A DNA stretch of 64,000 nucleotides from Flammulina velutipes (taxonomy: Eukaryota > Basidiomycota > Agaricomycetes > Agaricales > Physalacriaceae). Where the stretch lies: the NCBI GenBank assembly GCA_011800155.1, contig CM022373.1, forward strand, positions 310,001-374,000. Direction: 5' to 3'. The notes below the pieces were generated by a model. The model searched no databases. It saw only the letters and a program-made list of their open reading frames with translations, and was not told the origin of the DNA. Positions 12,477 to 23,286 of this stretch are shown here, in pieces (the first letter of the stretch is position 1; the number at the start of each line of letters is the position of its first letter). The position numbers and the translations under genes are program-made.

Positions 12477-14278
12477 ATGAGCGATAACCCATTCCAACGT
12501 GGCTGCAAGTCAATGGACGCAGCCAGAGTCGAGATTCTGGTTCCTATCATCTCCAAGATCCTGGACAGAATCAACACGACATATCATGCACAGAAATGGC
12601 TAGGTGCTCACGGAGATATGGTACGTGAATCTGATATTCCAACAAGCCCATTCATATATTCCATCTCAGAGATGTAAACACTGTTCAGACAGAGGACTAG
12701 ATTGCGTGTCCCAGCGCTCTCGGGTTGCTTGCCGAAGATGCCTACACTCAAAGAAAAGCTATTCTTGCAGCCGACTCATCCTTGCAATCAAAGAGACAAT
12801 CCCCAAGTATCGCTCGGGCTATTTTTCGGATGTCTTGATCACTCGTGCATTGCGTGAGGCGGAATCCCGTCGGCGGAAGGTTCGCAGTCACAGTGTAGTC
12901 CGTTGAAGGTTTATACCATTGGGATGTGGCCCCATCTGATATTTGCTTTGGCAGGATACGGGATGTATATCGGACGTGTCGTCAGTGGCTGCATCCACCA
13001 CTATAGCCGAAGAAGACACCGAAGACGATTCATATCCAATTCCGTCCAAGTTTGAGGGTATCCTTCTTATCCCTTTGGATAGAATAAAGCTGAATACAAT
13101 TTATTTTGCAGTGTCATTCAATCTAGGCATTGACTCGACGATAGAAGACTATGCAAATGCGTACAACGGTGCGTTCACTTATTGAGTACCATATTATCGA
13201 CTCATCTCCCCAGTTGCCCAAAAGTCGTTGAGGAATGAAGAATGGCGAAGCCAAGGTTAGCGCAAGTGTCATACTATTGGCGATCTGAAATCAATGGTGT
13301 TAGATTTGATTTTTGTGCTGCGAGAGCACGAGGCCGAACTTCTAGGTACGGAGGTGTCGACATTCGTTGCAACTTCCTGACGTTCGCTTCTAGCTCAAAC
13401 TCGAAAATCTCGAGAGTTGGAGGCTGTGGTCCTTGATATGACGGACGAACGCAAGAGCTTGGTCGAGGATAACAACAATCTCTACGACGAATGCAAGAGG
13501 CTACGTAGGGAAAACCAAGATCTTGTAGAGAAGAACACACACTACCGACTCGAGCACCAAGGTAGCACTTTGACTACTCTCATCCCAATCACTCACAGGG
13601 GAATCCATAACAGCTCTGTCCGAGAACTTGGCTAGTAAGTGCTACTGCATCCAAGCGTGCATCTCATCAATATCTGCATATTAGTTGTCAAAGAGCTTAA
13701 TCAGTTGTATAAGCTGCAACTTGGACAAGGTGAACGATTTCTCAATATATCTCGAGTGGACGTTGATCAATTCTGACAGGACGTGCAAACGCACTCGTGC
13801 TGTCAAAGCCTCGGCGCAGTGATGGAGACGCAACGGTGTTAAAGGAGAAGCTTAGGTGTAAGTACACTGATCTTGGTTGGCTCGAATTTCTTAAAAGCGT
13901 ACCAGCCGCCGAATACACGATTGGCCAGCTAACTCGTGAGTATCTTTTCTTGATGATACCCACTGTATCTCATGTAAAAAACGGCAGGCATAAATGAACG
14001 TAAGTACGCCAATACATGTTCGATTATAATTGACTGTGAGGTCAGACTTTAGGCGGGAAGAGCAGTTGCGTCGCCGGCGCGTGTTCAATGATCTCGTGCA
14101 CCTCGACAGCCTCTACGGCAACCTTGACCGCAAGCTGAGAAACACGGAAGAGTCATTCATGGGTAAAGGTGACGCGCAGAGGCATTTGACTGATTTGGCC
14201 ACATGGGTTACATTGTTCACTATGAGTGAAGGGTTTAATTGTGAAGAATCCACCGAGCACCTGCGAATCTCTGCGTAG
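12477..14278 (+). CDS. Zn2Cys6-like zinc cluster protein with coiled coil, function unknown
   Basis: Start ATG gives MSDNPFQRGCKSMDAARVEI. After an intron at about 12619-12670 the frame reads CKHCSDRGLDC, then VSQRSRVACRRC and a last Cys after LHSKKSYS: spacing C-x2-C-x6-C-x8-C-x2-C-x8-C, consistent with a binuclear zinc cluster. Later exons encode an acidic stretch and a strongly heptad-like coiled coil (LVEDNNNLYDECKRLRRENQ near 13450-13520). The C-terminal exon (14045-14278) is charged and ends ESTEHLRISA. At least six introns are present and several middle junctions are unsure. Proteins with this cysteine pattern plus coiled coil are frequent in mushroom-forming fungi; a DNA-binding role is inferred only. 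Compare gene X at 56.6-61.5 kb, which has a similar cluster. Confidence 0.6.
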
Positions 14279-14438
14279 AGCGGCATTGTAGGGTTAACAT
14301 GTATTATTATGACAGAGAACAAAAGGCACGATCGACCGAAAGGTTACCAAATTGGGGTACTCTCGGGAAGAGCCGATGACCTCGCCAGGGTCCGCAACTT
14401 GTTCTGAGCCCTTGTCCACGAACTACCACCAGCTCAGA

Positions 14439-16518
14439 ATGGCCGACGCTGTTGGCAACGACAACCCGAACGGGCCTCGAAATGCTAACTCGCCCCCGCC
14501 AACGCCTCCTTCACCTACTGGCTCTGAAACAGGTGCGCTTGCACTTATCATTGTCGAGAAAGGACATTCCTAACAGCTCGTTTGTCTTGCTTTAAAGGCG
14601 CTAAAATGTCCCGAAAGCGCGAGAGAGAAGTGTCGCTCGAGCCTGTCACTGCGCCGATCTCCACAGTGGTAAGCCATCGCGAGTCATGCAATGTGTAACT
14701 GACGCCGTGACGCAGGACGGTGCCCGCGACCCAAGGGACGTCCGAGCGCCAAAGAAGAAGAATAAACTCCAGCTCGACTCGACTGCCGAGGAGGACGACA
14801 CCGGCTCTCGATCGCGCTCAACTTCGCCCGCACCACAGGTCGGCTCACCTCCCCAAGAAATGAAAATCCGAGTGCGGCAGATCAGCCAGGGCGTCGAGGA
14901 CCTCACCTGGAGAGGCATGAAGAAACCCGACGACGACGAGGGGGCCATAAAGATGTCTGTCGATAACCACATCCACTCGGTCGCCGAATCGGACGACGAT
15001 AAGGACATGCATGCTTCGTCGAACGAGCCCTCTGTTGTTCCTCAAACCGATGTACCTCCGACAGAAGGCCAGTCTTCTACGGAGCCAGCCGCGAGCGAGC
15101 CTACGGACACTAATGGCGCTGGCCATTTACAAGTGGGACGTCCTTCGGGCCGTCGCGATTCGGATTCTGACTCGGCAGACCGGGAGAAGGGCGTCAAGAG
15201 AAAGTATCCCGAGCGAGGAACCAGTCAAGGTCCTCCAGAGTCCGAGACACAGCCACCAGAACCTGTTAAACGTCCTCGAGACGACGCGGACAAGGACGCC
15301 AACCCCCGGGTCACCAAGCGCCCATCGCCTCCACCAGAAACTGCGAGAAAGTCCCCACAAAAAGCGGTAATTGTACTCATCCTATTCTCCTCCTCATATG
15401 TTGATCAATCACACAGAGCGGGTTTATGGCATACGCATCCACGAAATCACCTTTTTCTGCCGTCAAAGGCCCCAATGTCTTTGCATCGCCATCCTCGTCA
15501 AAGCCTAGTGTATTTGCATCGCCGTCCCCGTCCTTGACAAATACACCGATACGTTCAACACCTTCGCTGCCGGCCATTCCCGTCTTAAGGAGCGCCGAAG
15601 CATCGACGGCTTCACTAGTCACCGTACTTGGTCAGTCTCCGGCGTCGGCTTCGACTTCAGCCTTCCAAACACCTCCCCGGTCAGCTGCATCAACCCCAGC
15701 GAAACCCACATCTGGGTTCGGTGCTTATGCCAGTACCAATTCTCCATTCAAACTGAATAGGAGCAAATCTCCACCTCGCAAAACAACCTCCTCGGCCACA
15801 ATCACAGCCTTCTCAGCGTACAAGGGCGGTAACAGTTTCATGAAGCCGACTCCAAAACGCGTACAGCGAGCGGGATCTCCGTCCCCAGTCTCTGCAAACG
15901 AGAGCGAAGCGGAGGACGAGGGCGATGCCACTTTTGGGGACAAGCTGCGGGCTGTGCGAGACGACAGCGACGACGAGGGAGAGGACAGCAAACTCAATTT
16001 GACCGAACAGGATGGTAAGCACATTCAGCGTTAGCTTCCGCTTCACGATTCCCTGATTCCATTTGCATTTGCAGTTGTCACGGGGGAAGAGGATGAGCAG
16101 ACAATGTTTTCAGTTCGTGGAAAGCTATACGCTCTTAATGGATCTGCATGGAAGGAACGGGGCGTTGGGGTGTTGAAAGTCAATGTCAACGAGTCAACGA
16201 GGCGCGCGCGCATACGTGGGTGCTCTATCGGCTTCTTGGAAATATTTGCTAAATCATCCCAGTAATGCGCAAGGACGCTGTGCATACAACTCTGCTCAAT
16301 GCGCCTCTATTCTATGGAATGCATTGCACGCTGGCGCAGGACCCCCGCTATTTACGCTTCAGTGTCATCGAGTCCGGGGAAAGCACACATTTTAATCTAC
16401 GAGTGAGTAACTTCGACTACTAAGCTCGGGAATTCTGACGGACGTTTTGTAGTTGAGCAACCCGCAAGCAGCACAGGATCTATTGAAGAACATCCGAACG
16501 CACATGCCAGATGCATGA
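14439..16518 (+). CDS. RanBP3/Yrb2-like Ran-binding protein
   Basis: Predicted nuclear cofactor for Crm1 export and Ran-GTP binding. The C-terminus is a RanBP1-type domain: TGEEDEQTMFSVRGKLYAL, WKERGVGVLKVNV, ARI then MRKDAVHTTLLNAPLFYGM, LRFSVIESGESTHFNLR and LSNPQAAQDLLKNI, ending at the TGA at 16516-16518. Upstream is a long basic, Ser/Pro-rich region with nuclear-localisation-like motifs (KRKYPERG, KRPRDD) and a few FG-like or SPF patches. The early exon MSRKREREVSLEP resembles the start of Yrb2-like proteins. I chose ATG 14439 (MADAVGNDNPN); an in-frame ATG at 14376 is the alternative. Introns lie near 14532-14597, 14669-14714, 15366-15418, 16015-16075, 16205-16261 and 16402-16452. Hba1 of fission yeast is the same family. 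Confidence 0.85.
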
Positions 16519-16812
16519 GGGAGAAATACGATACCGAATGAGGACGATTCACCGTCTGTATGTAAAATTTACTGTTCCCTCCTTTCATTGCATTGCTTTC
16601 ATCTGCTAGTTTACAATATATCCTACGTGTATACTTTCTCAGTGTCTGCGGCCTATATACAATCACGCTTTAGGACTTCGTCGTCGCGTCGCTGGATTAA
16701 AGACAACAGAGAAAGGTTGAATACTTGGCCTCCACTGATTTGAACCGTATTTCCTGGTTGGCGTAGGTTCATGCTCTCAAAAAATTAGAGGCGCCTAACC
16801 ATCAAAACAAAT
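16519..16812. other. Short intergenic spacer
   Basis: About 290 bp between the Yrb2-like gene and tRNA-Asn. Nothing recognisable. Confidence 0.4.
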
Positions 16813-16893
16813 CTGCCCCACTGAGGCTCGAACTCAGGACCTTCCGATTGTCTGTTAACAGTCGGACGCTGTAACCAACTCAGCCATGGGGCA
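16813..16893 (-). tRNA. tRNA-Asn (GTT) with 7-nt intron
   Basis: On the minus strand all four stems pair: acceptor TGCCCCA with TGGGGCA, D stem GCTG/CAGC, anticodon stem TCCGA/TCGGA, T stem CTGAG/CTCAG with TTCGAGC loop. The anticodon loop CTGTTAA gives GTT (16857-16859). Fourteen bases lie between the anticodon stem halves instead of seven, so a 7-nt intron at the usual 37/38 position (about 16849-16855) is inferred. Discriminator is G. Confidence 0.93.
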
Positions 16894-17223
16894 TTATGAC
16901 TTGTTACTTATATGTTTATATGGGTGAGGTTTCTTGGCTACGATATCCTCTCAATTTCAACTCTGATAGATATCATGATAAATATATCCGAACCTTCTCA
17001 TCTGCGACGACGCTCTCTGACGCTCTACGAAACCGTTCGAAACGGCAGTCGATCTCGGAGTCAATCACATCGTTTAACAAATTGATGGCGAGTATTCAGG
17101 CACAGACGACGACGCGCCTATAAAGCCAACGATGCTAACGTATTTTCCTACCGCCGTCCTTTCCCTTTCCCTTCTTCTATCGGCGGATTCATTTCTTGGC
17201 TGCGCCTCGTTCTCTTCTCCAAA
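16894..17223. other. Intergenic, lipase promoter region
   Basis: About 330 bp between tRNA-Asn and the lipase ATG. Contains a TATA-like run CTATAAAGCC near 17119-17128, about 100 bp before the lipase start; nothing else recognised. Confidence 0.45.
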
Positions 17224-18508
17224 ATGCAACTGCTGGTCATCTTCACGTTCTTTATATCCATTGTTTGGGCAGCGCCTGTTCCGAAAGCCAGGTTCCTTGG
17301 TGACATCCTTGACCGACTCAAAGGCGACAAAAGCGCGTCGACGACTGCTCTCTCTCCTGCGGACCTTTCCGATAGGTTTAGTCGCGCCGCCTATTTCAGC
17401 CGTGCCGTCTACTGCTCTTCCGAGTCGATCACGACCCTTACTTGTGGCGACGCCTGCACCGCTCTGGGGAACGACGTAGAGTTTTTGCTCACAGGCGGTG
17501 GTATGCCCCTCGTCTTCGTTACCAGCATGTATCAAATTAATCTGGATTCAAGATCAAGGCGCCATTCCTTTTTGTATGTGCCCTCTCCCGTCAACAATCC
17601 ATCTCGACTGACTCTACTGACAGTCCTCGTTGCTCACGACAAGTCGACCGATTCTATTGTTGTCGCTCATCAGGGTACCGACCCGGACAACATGTTCGTA
17701 GCATCCATCATAGCATGATGTATGCGCATCACTAACAGTTCATCTATCCAGTATGTCCATTTTGAACGACGTTGAATTCTTTTTGGAAGATGTCAAACCC
17801 GAATTCATTGCCGACGCCGACGATGGTAAGGCAAGCTGGATGAGTGTTTGTATGTGTGTTGTTGACCTCTATCTCGCGTAGATGTCAAGGTCCATTCAGG
17901 ATTCCAATATGCGTTTGACCGGACAGCGAACGAGATTCTGAATGCCACGATGTCTGCCTTAGAAAGCACGGGGTCCAAAAATCTCTTAATCACCGGGCAC
18001 TCTCTCGGTGCGTCTTGACTGACAAGGTTAATTATTTCCATTGACAAGCTTTCATACGCCAGGCGCTGCTATCGCGACATTTGACGCACTGATGTTCACC
18101 CAAGCACTGTCCGGATCGGACGTCACTGTCACTACAACGCTGTTTGGTACTCCACGAGTCGGAAACCAAGAATTTGCAGATTTCACGGACCTCCAGCTAG
18201 GTGATACGTTGACGCGTGTCACCAACCAGGCTGATCCTGTACCGCTGCTCCCTCCGCGATTCCTGAAATTCAACCACCCTGCGGGGGAAATTCACATCAA
18301 CACCGTCGACGCATCTGGGAACGCTGTTGACGTCTTGAAGTGCGATGGCCAGGAGAATAAGAGCTGCTCTGATAAACGCAATATCTTCGAAAGTGATATA
18401 GAGAATCATCTCGGTATGGCGCACAATATGTTTGACAAGAGCTGCTCTCACTTCGATTTAGGTCCTTACTTTGAGAACATCCTGTTTGGTTCCGATCAGT
18501 GCTATTGA
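17224..18508 (+). CDS. Secreted class-3 lipase (alpha/beta hydrolase)
   Basis: Predicted extracellular triacylglycerol lipase or feruloyl-esterase-like enzyme. Six exons (17224-17500, 17553-17573, 17624-17693, 17752-17825, 17882-18007, 18063-18508) join into 337 codons with no frame break. A signal peptide MQLLVIFTFFISIVWA is followed by a possible propeptide. The nucleophile elbow is GHSLGAA, with its Ser in exon 5; the acid residue is probably in NQADPVPLLPP and the catalytic His in the following HPAGEIHI or a later segment. VVAHQGTDP is the oxyanion-loop strand typical of Rhizomucor-type lipases. Eight or more cysteines fit disulfides in a secreted enzyme. Substrate cannot be told from sequence. 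Confidence 0.92.
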
Positions 18509-19022
18509 CCAGTTTGTATTTATTCGCTTTCGTTCCCCACCTCCGTTCGTTTATCACCCACGCTTGCATTATGAAGATTATTGATATCACTTTTCCTGTG
18601 ATACGTGGTACTGTAAGAGGTGCAATTAAGTCATCTCCAGAGATAAGCACGCTTTGCCGTTGTGTCAATCGAATTGTTCAATTTTGAAACTTCTTGACCG
18701 ACCCACTCATTCCCGAAAGTCGTGTTTTTCCTAATCAAGCGCCTACTAAATTATGCATTAATTACGTCAGAAGTCAATCTTATCTTTCGAAAACTGGAGA
18801 CGTAGCATCGATGACTTGATACTGTAGATACGATTGCGAGCTAAATATCTTGGATGATTTACTTTCTACATATCGACGGCCTTGGACTATGTAGCCTGCT
18901 TCCATCGTTGTCGGCTCTTGCCGGCTGGCGAGCGGGTGACAGTCACGCACTCACAACCACACCACAAAGGGTCTGCATACCCACTACCACCACTACCACC
19001 GCCACCATACTACCGAGACAAA
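18509..19022. other. Intergenic
   Basis: About 510 bp between the lipase and the first kinase-like paralog. A (CCA)n-like patch just before the next ATG parallels the CAA-repeat leader of the second paralog. No other feature. Confidence 0.4.
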
Positions 19023-20236
19023 ATGTCCGTCTTCCACTGGGAATTAGTGCCTGAAGAGGCTTTCTGGGTCGAAAATTATACTCACCTGCTCTCTCTGGGG
19101 TATCGTCTACGTCCGCGATATAGTCCCAATTGGAAACCATCCTGGATTTTGCCAGACGGCTCCAAACGACCTGAGCCGCTCTCTACGTTCGAAGATGCAT
19201 ATATGAAATGTGTAAGTGTGTGCGTGCCGTCATGTGTATGCGTTCAACTAATTCCATTTGTTAGAACAAAATCGACAAAATCATGGACGCTACTCGTCTG
19301 TCAGACGGTGCTCAGGTCGTACTGCGAAAGGCAGATACTAATAAAGCTGAATACCTGATGTTGAAGAAGCTCAACAGCCCGGAGCTTCAATGCAGCGCAA
19401 ACCATACAGTTCCGCTTCTTGGGGTACTTCCCCTCCCAGGCTCGGGCGCCACAGTCTTGCTAGTCATGCCAAAACTCATGCAATTCACCCATCCGAATTT
19501 CGAAACTCGGGGCGAGATTGTCGAAGCAATCTGTCAGATTATCGAAGTAAGCCTCATCTCTGTTATTCCGATGTCAACTGAAAATCCTCATGAATAATCA
19601 GTCCATTGCATTTATGCATAGTCTCAATATCGCCCATCTGTAAGTTTACAAGAATATCTATCCCATAATGCTGAGCAATTCATAGCGACATTTCTCCCTT
19701 CAATATCATGATGGACGCATCAAGAGTTTGCTACGCTGGTTTTCATTTCGTCCGTCAGGACACTGTGGACGGCTGGGGTCCCGGCCACACGCTCAAGTAT
19801 CACCCGCGCCGCGAAGTCATGCCAGTGTCTTACTATGTTATTGATTTCGAGAATGCGAAGCATTTTCCCGAGGGGCGTGCTGCTCGGATTGACCATCATC
19901 ATGTCAAAGCGGTTTTGAAGGCTGCGCCAGAAACGTTCCAGGATGAACTAGTGGACCCTTTTGCATTGGATCTACACACCCTGGGACACACATTCGGGCT
20001 GATATTTGCCGTACGCCATTCCTTCTATGCGAATACTACACAACTACTAATACAGATCACAGGACTACGACAATGTTGATGATATATTTACACTATTCTA
20101 TACCTTCGTCTATGAGGATCCGAAAGAACGACCTGATGCGCAAACAGTACTCGATGCGATTCGAGCTTTAGCCAGAGAGAAAGGTCGCGTGTGGCTGGAT
20201 GAACCAACTCCTCGACCACGTTTCTCCGGATATTGA
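19023..20236 (+). CDS. Kinase-like protein, paralog K1
   Basis: First of three paralogs at 19.0, 23.3 and 28.9 kb. Five exons (19023-19211, 19265-19546, 19602-19639, 19686-20010, 20063-20236) give 335 aa. A conserved N-terminal segment (PRYSPNWKPSWILPDG) is followed by a compact kinase-like domain: VVLRKA offers a beta-3 lysine, AEYLMLKKL an alpha-C glutamate, HLDISPFNIM a catalytic loop with Asp and Asn, and YVIDFEN a DFG-like metal site with Glu for Gly. Later, DPFALDLHTLGHTF and DPKERPDAQTVLDAI resemble the F-helix and the end of a kinase C-lobe. No signal peptide or membrane segment. The family looks like a basidiomycete-expanded kinase-like group; substrate and role unknown. Confidence 0.82.
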
Positions 20237-20721
20237 TCTACATCTCCAATTCTAGTGGTTTAAATCTAGAGGTGTAACTATTGAATGAGAAACCTTGCTA
20301 CACCACACTATTCGGGGTCTGACCTTGTATTGCTACACGGTACACTTTACTGGCGTCGTAATATGGCAGGCCCTCGACTCTACAGAGCGACGTGGCGTGG
20401 CGTAGACCATCAACATATGGGTATCCAATATATTCTTCAAACTGCGCCAGTATTACTTGTCGGTTGGGTCCAGGCGATGTAGAATCATTATCCTGTAAAT
20501 AATGTTTTACTCCATTGGTCCATGTGGGTCCTTGATTCCACGCACAACCGTCATTTACTTAAGCTTCCGAATCTATCTGTAATTCAAGTCGCTCTCTGTA
20601 AATATAATCCTTTCAATTCATTTGGAGTAACGACTCTATTCTACAGAAGGTTTGCATAGTAGGTAACGAGAAAAGAATTACTACTGATTCGAACAAGATT
20701 TCGTACTTAGTGGGTACCAGG
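20237..20721. other. Intergenic; 3' flank shared with paralog loci
   Basis: About 485 bp. The part at 20300-20420 recurs in diverged form at about 24555-24620 and 26590-26735, so it is part of the duplicated kinase-like unit rather than unique DNA. Confidence 0.55.
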
Positions 20722-22942
20722 TCAACGCCTGGCCACCACGTTGCCTGACATGTCTCTCCATACATTTCCGCTTCCATCCGGGTAGACTTGCATGTTGTTC
20801 ACATTGAGATACATCGCGTTGGTACGGCTCCATCTTATTCCGGGTGGGAGATCACTAAATTGAGAGCCAGATGCTGAATTCGAACTGGAGCTGCCAGTCG
20901 AACCAGACGGCTGCTGAGCATATTGTTGCTGCCTACAGGTGGATCGTACTGAGCCCACATAAATAAAGACGGAAAGACGTACTGGGGTGGTCGAGCACTC
21001 GAGCTCCCTTGAGAACTTTGATGAACCATGGAACCTCCATAGGAAGCATAGTTTGACGAGGTATTCATGTGGGATCCGGACATAGCTTGATGTCTAGAGG
21101 TGGATTGTAAAAATGATCGAATAAACCGCGAAAGGAAATAGACATACTGCCCCGGCATGTATCCATGAGCCTGAGGCGCTTGGCCAGCCTGAGATGAGTA
21201 CCCACTCTGAGGAGCACCATGGGCTTGTGCTTGATGGAATGAACTCGGGGGTGCTGCAGTGCGACTGGCATGGGGTCTGGGCATAGTTTGAGATCTAGAA
21301 AGAGTGTTGAATCATGAATACATCGCGAGAGAGAGAAAGAGAGAGAACGTACTGGCCCGTGGGGTATCCACCGAATCCTTGGCCCGACTGGGTAGCTCCG
21401 GAAGAGGCGGAGCGGTGAATTTGACCAGGAGGGTTAGGCTGGAATCCGGACGTGGCGTGATGTCTAAATGCACATCATGACTTTATCATGGTGAGGCGAA
21501 AACAAAGAACGTACTGGCTCATGGTGGATTGAACGCCTCCCTGACCCCACTGGGTAGCTCCGGAAGAGGCGGAGCGGTGGATCTGACTAGGAGGGTTGGG
21601 CTGAAATCCGGACGAGGCATGATGCCTAAATGTAAATCATGAAATTGATCATCGTGAGGCGAAAACAAAGGACATACTGGCTCGAGGTGTGTTGAGCGCC
21701 TCCCTGGCCCCATTGAGGAGCTCCGGGAGAGGCGAAGTGGTGGGCGTCACCAGGAGCGATATGGCTTGACTCGGAGGGGGGCATCCTTTGGTACCTATCG
21801 GTAGACAGTCGATATTGATATGGGAACATACAAAGAGAAAAACGTACTGCGTCGCAGTGTTGCGATCACTTTCTTGTGTGGTCTGGTGGTAAGTGTGCTC
21901 GTGGGTAGCCTCGTTCGACCATTGGGACGACGCAGATGCCACAGACGAGACAGATGCCACAGACGAGACGGACGCCACAGACGAGACAGACGCCACAGAC
22001 GACACAGACGACACAGAGTCCTGAGGGTTGTGGTGACGGTTACTGCCTGTCTGACTAAGGTATCTAATCGTCAACGGTTAGTAAGAAGGCAGATAAACAA
22101 GGAAAAGGCTGGCGTACTGTCCACGACCCCTCGGGGTTCCGAAAGTAGACGCAGAAACATTTCTATTGTGGCTCTGAGGCTGCCTTTCGCTGGACTGACT
22201 GACTTGACCTTCAACTTCAAGTTGAGGCTCTGGAACAGCAGGATTGGCAGCGACAGCAGGGTTAGGAGAGACAGCTCTGGAGAAATAGACCTCAGTATGT
22301 AGTGTTTGAATAAAGGAATCGCAGACCTCGACCTCGACTGGACTTCGAGAGCGGCTTCTTCAGCCGCTTTCCTAGCATTCATGTTAGTATCAAAATTCAT
22401 CGAAATCAGTGACGGTAACGTACGCCCTTTCGGCTTCCGGGATGATACTAAGGAATTGATTGTGAGAAATTTTACAATGGCGAATTGAACAACGTACAGC
22501 TGTCCGAGTCCTGCCGCTCTAGCGCTGACCTGTGGCTGTGGCTGTGGCTGTGGCTGTGGCTGTGGCTGGTGCTGGTGCTGGTGAGCGCGCCGTGTTGGGA
22601 TGATATGTCGTACTGCAATCGCCGCCTTATTGTGGCGTATTAGTAAAGGGTTAAAGTTTTAACGAGAAAACGATATCCACTTCTGAACTAGTCATCGACC
22701 TATTCGCCAGATCACGGATTTCAAAGAAATTGGTCATTGTCATGGTCGGATACGACAAGGCCATGTCCACTCGGCTTCTGGCACTGAAACTCAGTGAGTA
22801 AAATATCAATTTGTTTATCGAAACAGCCCAACCTTCGAAGTCTGTCGAGGGTAACCTCATCGAGCCTGCCGCGTGCCAGCAGGTTATCAATATCGTCTCG
22901 CAGTTTGCTGAGTTGGGTGGAAGCGGGTTTGGGGTCAGACAT
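20722..22942 (-). CDS. Low-complexity Ser/Gln/Pro-rich protein with duplicated exon modules
   Basis: Not recognised. The start chosen is the ATG at 22942 (MSDPKPASTQLSKLRDDIDN), followed by a helical, charged N-terminus; an in-frame ATG lies at 22978. The stop is at 20722-20724 after GNVWRDMSGNVVARR. The middle is low complexity: a Pro-Gln run encoded by a hexamer repeat (22531-22567), Val-Ala-Ser-Val-Ser-Ser repeats (about 21936-22015) and several similar exons of about 37 residues with SGFQPNPPGQIHRSASSG. Many introns; most lie next to a (Q)Y or Q codon. The C-terminal piece has MYLNVNNMQVYPDGSGNVW. Possibly a transcription or RNA-related regulator, but nothing in it proves that. Exon borders are only approximate. 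Confidence 0.6.
21352..21800 (-). repeat. Tandem exon-intron modules, period about 162 bp
   Basis: Three consecutive units begin near 21352, 21514 and 21676. Each holds an exon coding for a Ser/Gly/Gln/Pro-rich peptide plus the adjoining intron. Introns are alike too (shared GTGAGGCGAAAACAAAG on the plus strand), so exon and intron were duplicated together. The third unit is more diverged. Confidence 0.75.
21936..22015 (-). repeat. 18-bp coding minisatellite (Val-Ala-Ser-Val-Ser-Ser)
   Basis: On the plus strand GCCACAGACGAGACAGAC recurs about four times with single-base changes, giving a peptide repeat within the low-complexity gene. Confidence 0.8.
22531..22567 (-). repeat. Hexanucleotide repeat (TGTGGC)n
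   Basis: About six copies of TGTGGC on the plus strand, followed by TGCTGG copies; read on the minus strand it codes alternating Pro and Gln in the same gene. Confidence 0.85.
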
Positions 22943-23286
22943 TTCGATGGAGAACTGGAGAAATTGTGCGGACCTCAATGGCTTTTATAGGCTGTCCTAA
23001 CGACACGCGCAAGATTTAACAGCACCTCCACAAGATTCCATCTCCACAATCTGCGTTCCCAGCCATCAAGCTTTCAAAATTTCGAGACCTGAGATTGTTG
23101 ATGATGGGAATGGCTCGACTTCGCACATGATTTGGTTCAGTTTGGCTTGAGTCAACACTCCGTGCCAGTACACAACAGCCACGCGCCTCAATAGCTCGAG
23201 CAAAATCTGCAAAACATCTCTCACACACCACTGCTCTGACTCATCACCACCGCTACCGCAACAACAACAACAACAACAACAACAAC

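Noticed and set aside
14352..14438. Start of the Yrb2-like gene at 14352
   Set aside because: That position is a TTG; the first in-frame ATG is 14376 and the ATG at 14439 has the better context and N-terminus.
21936..22015. CRISPR-like spaced repeats
   Set aside because: The repeats are contiguous 18-bp coding units without spacers in a eukaryotic gene.
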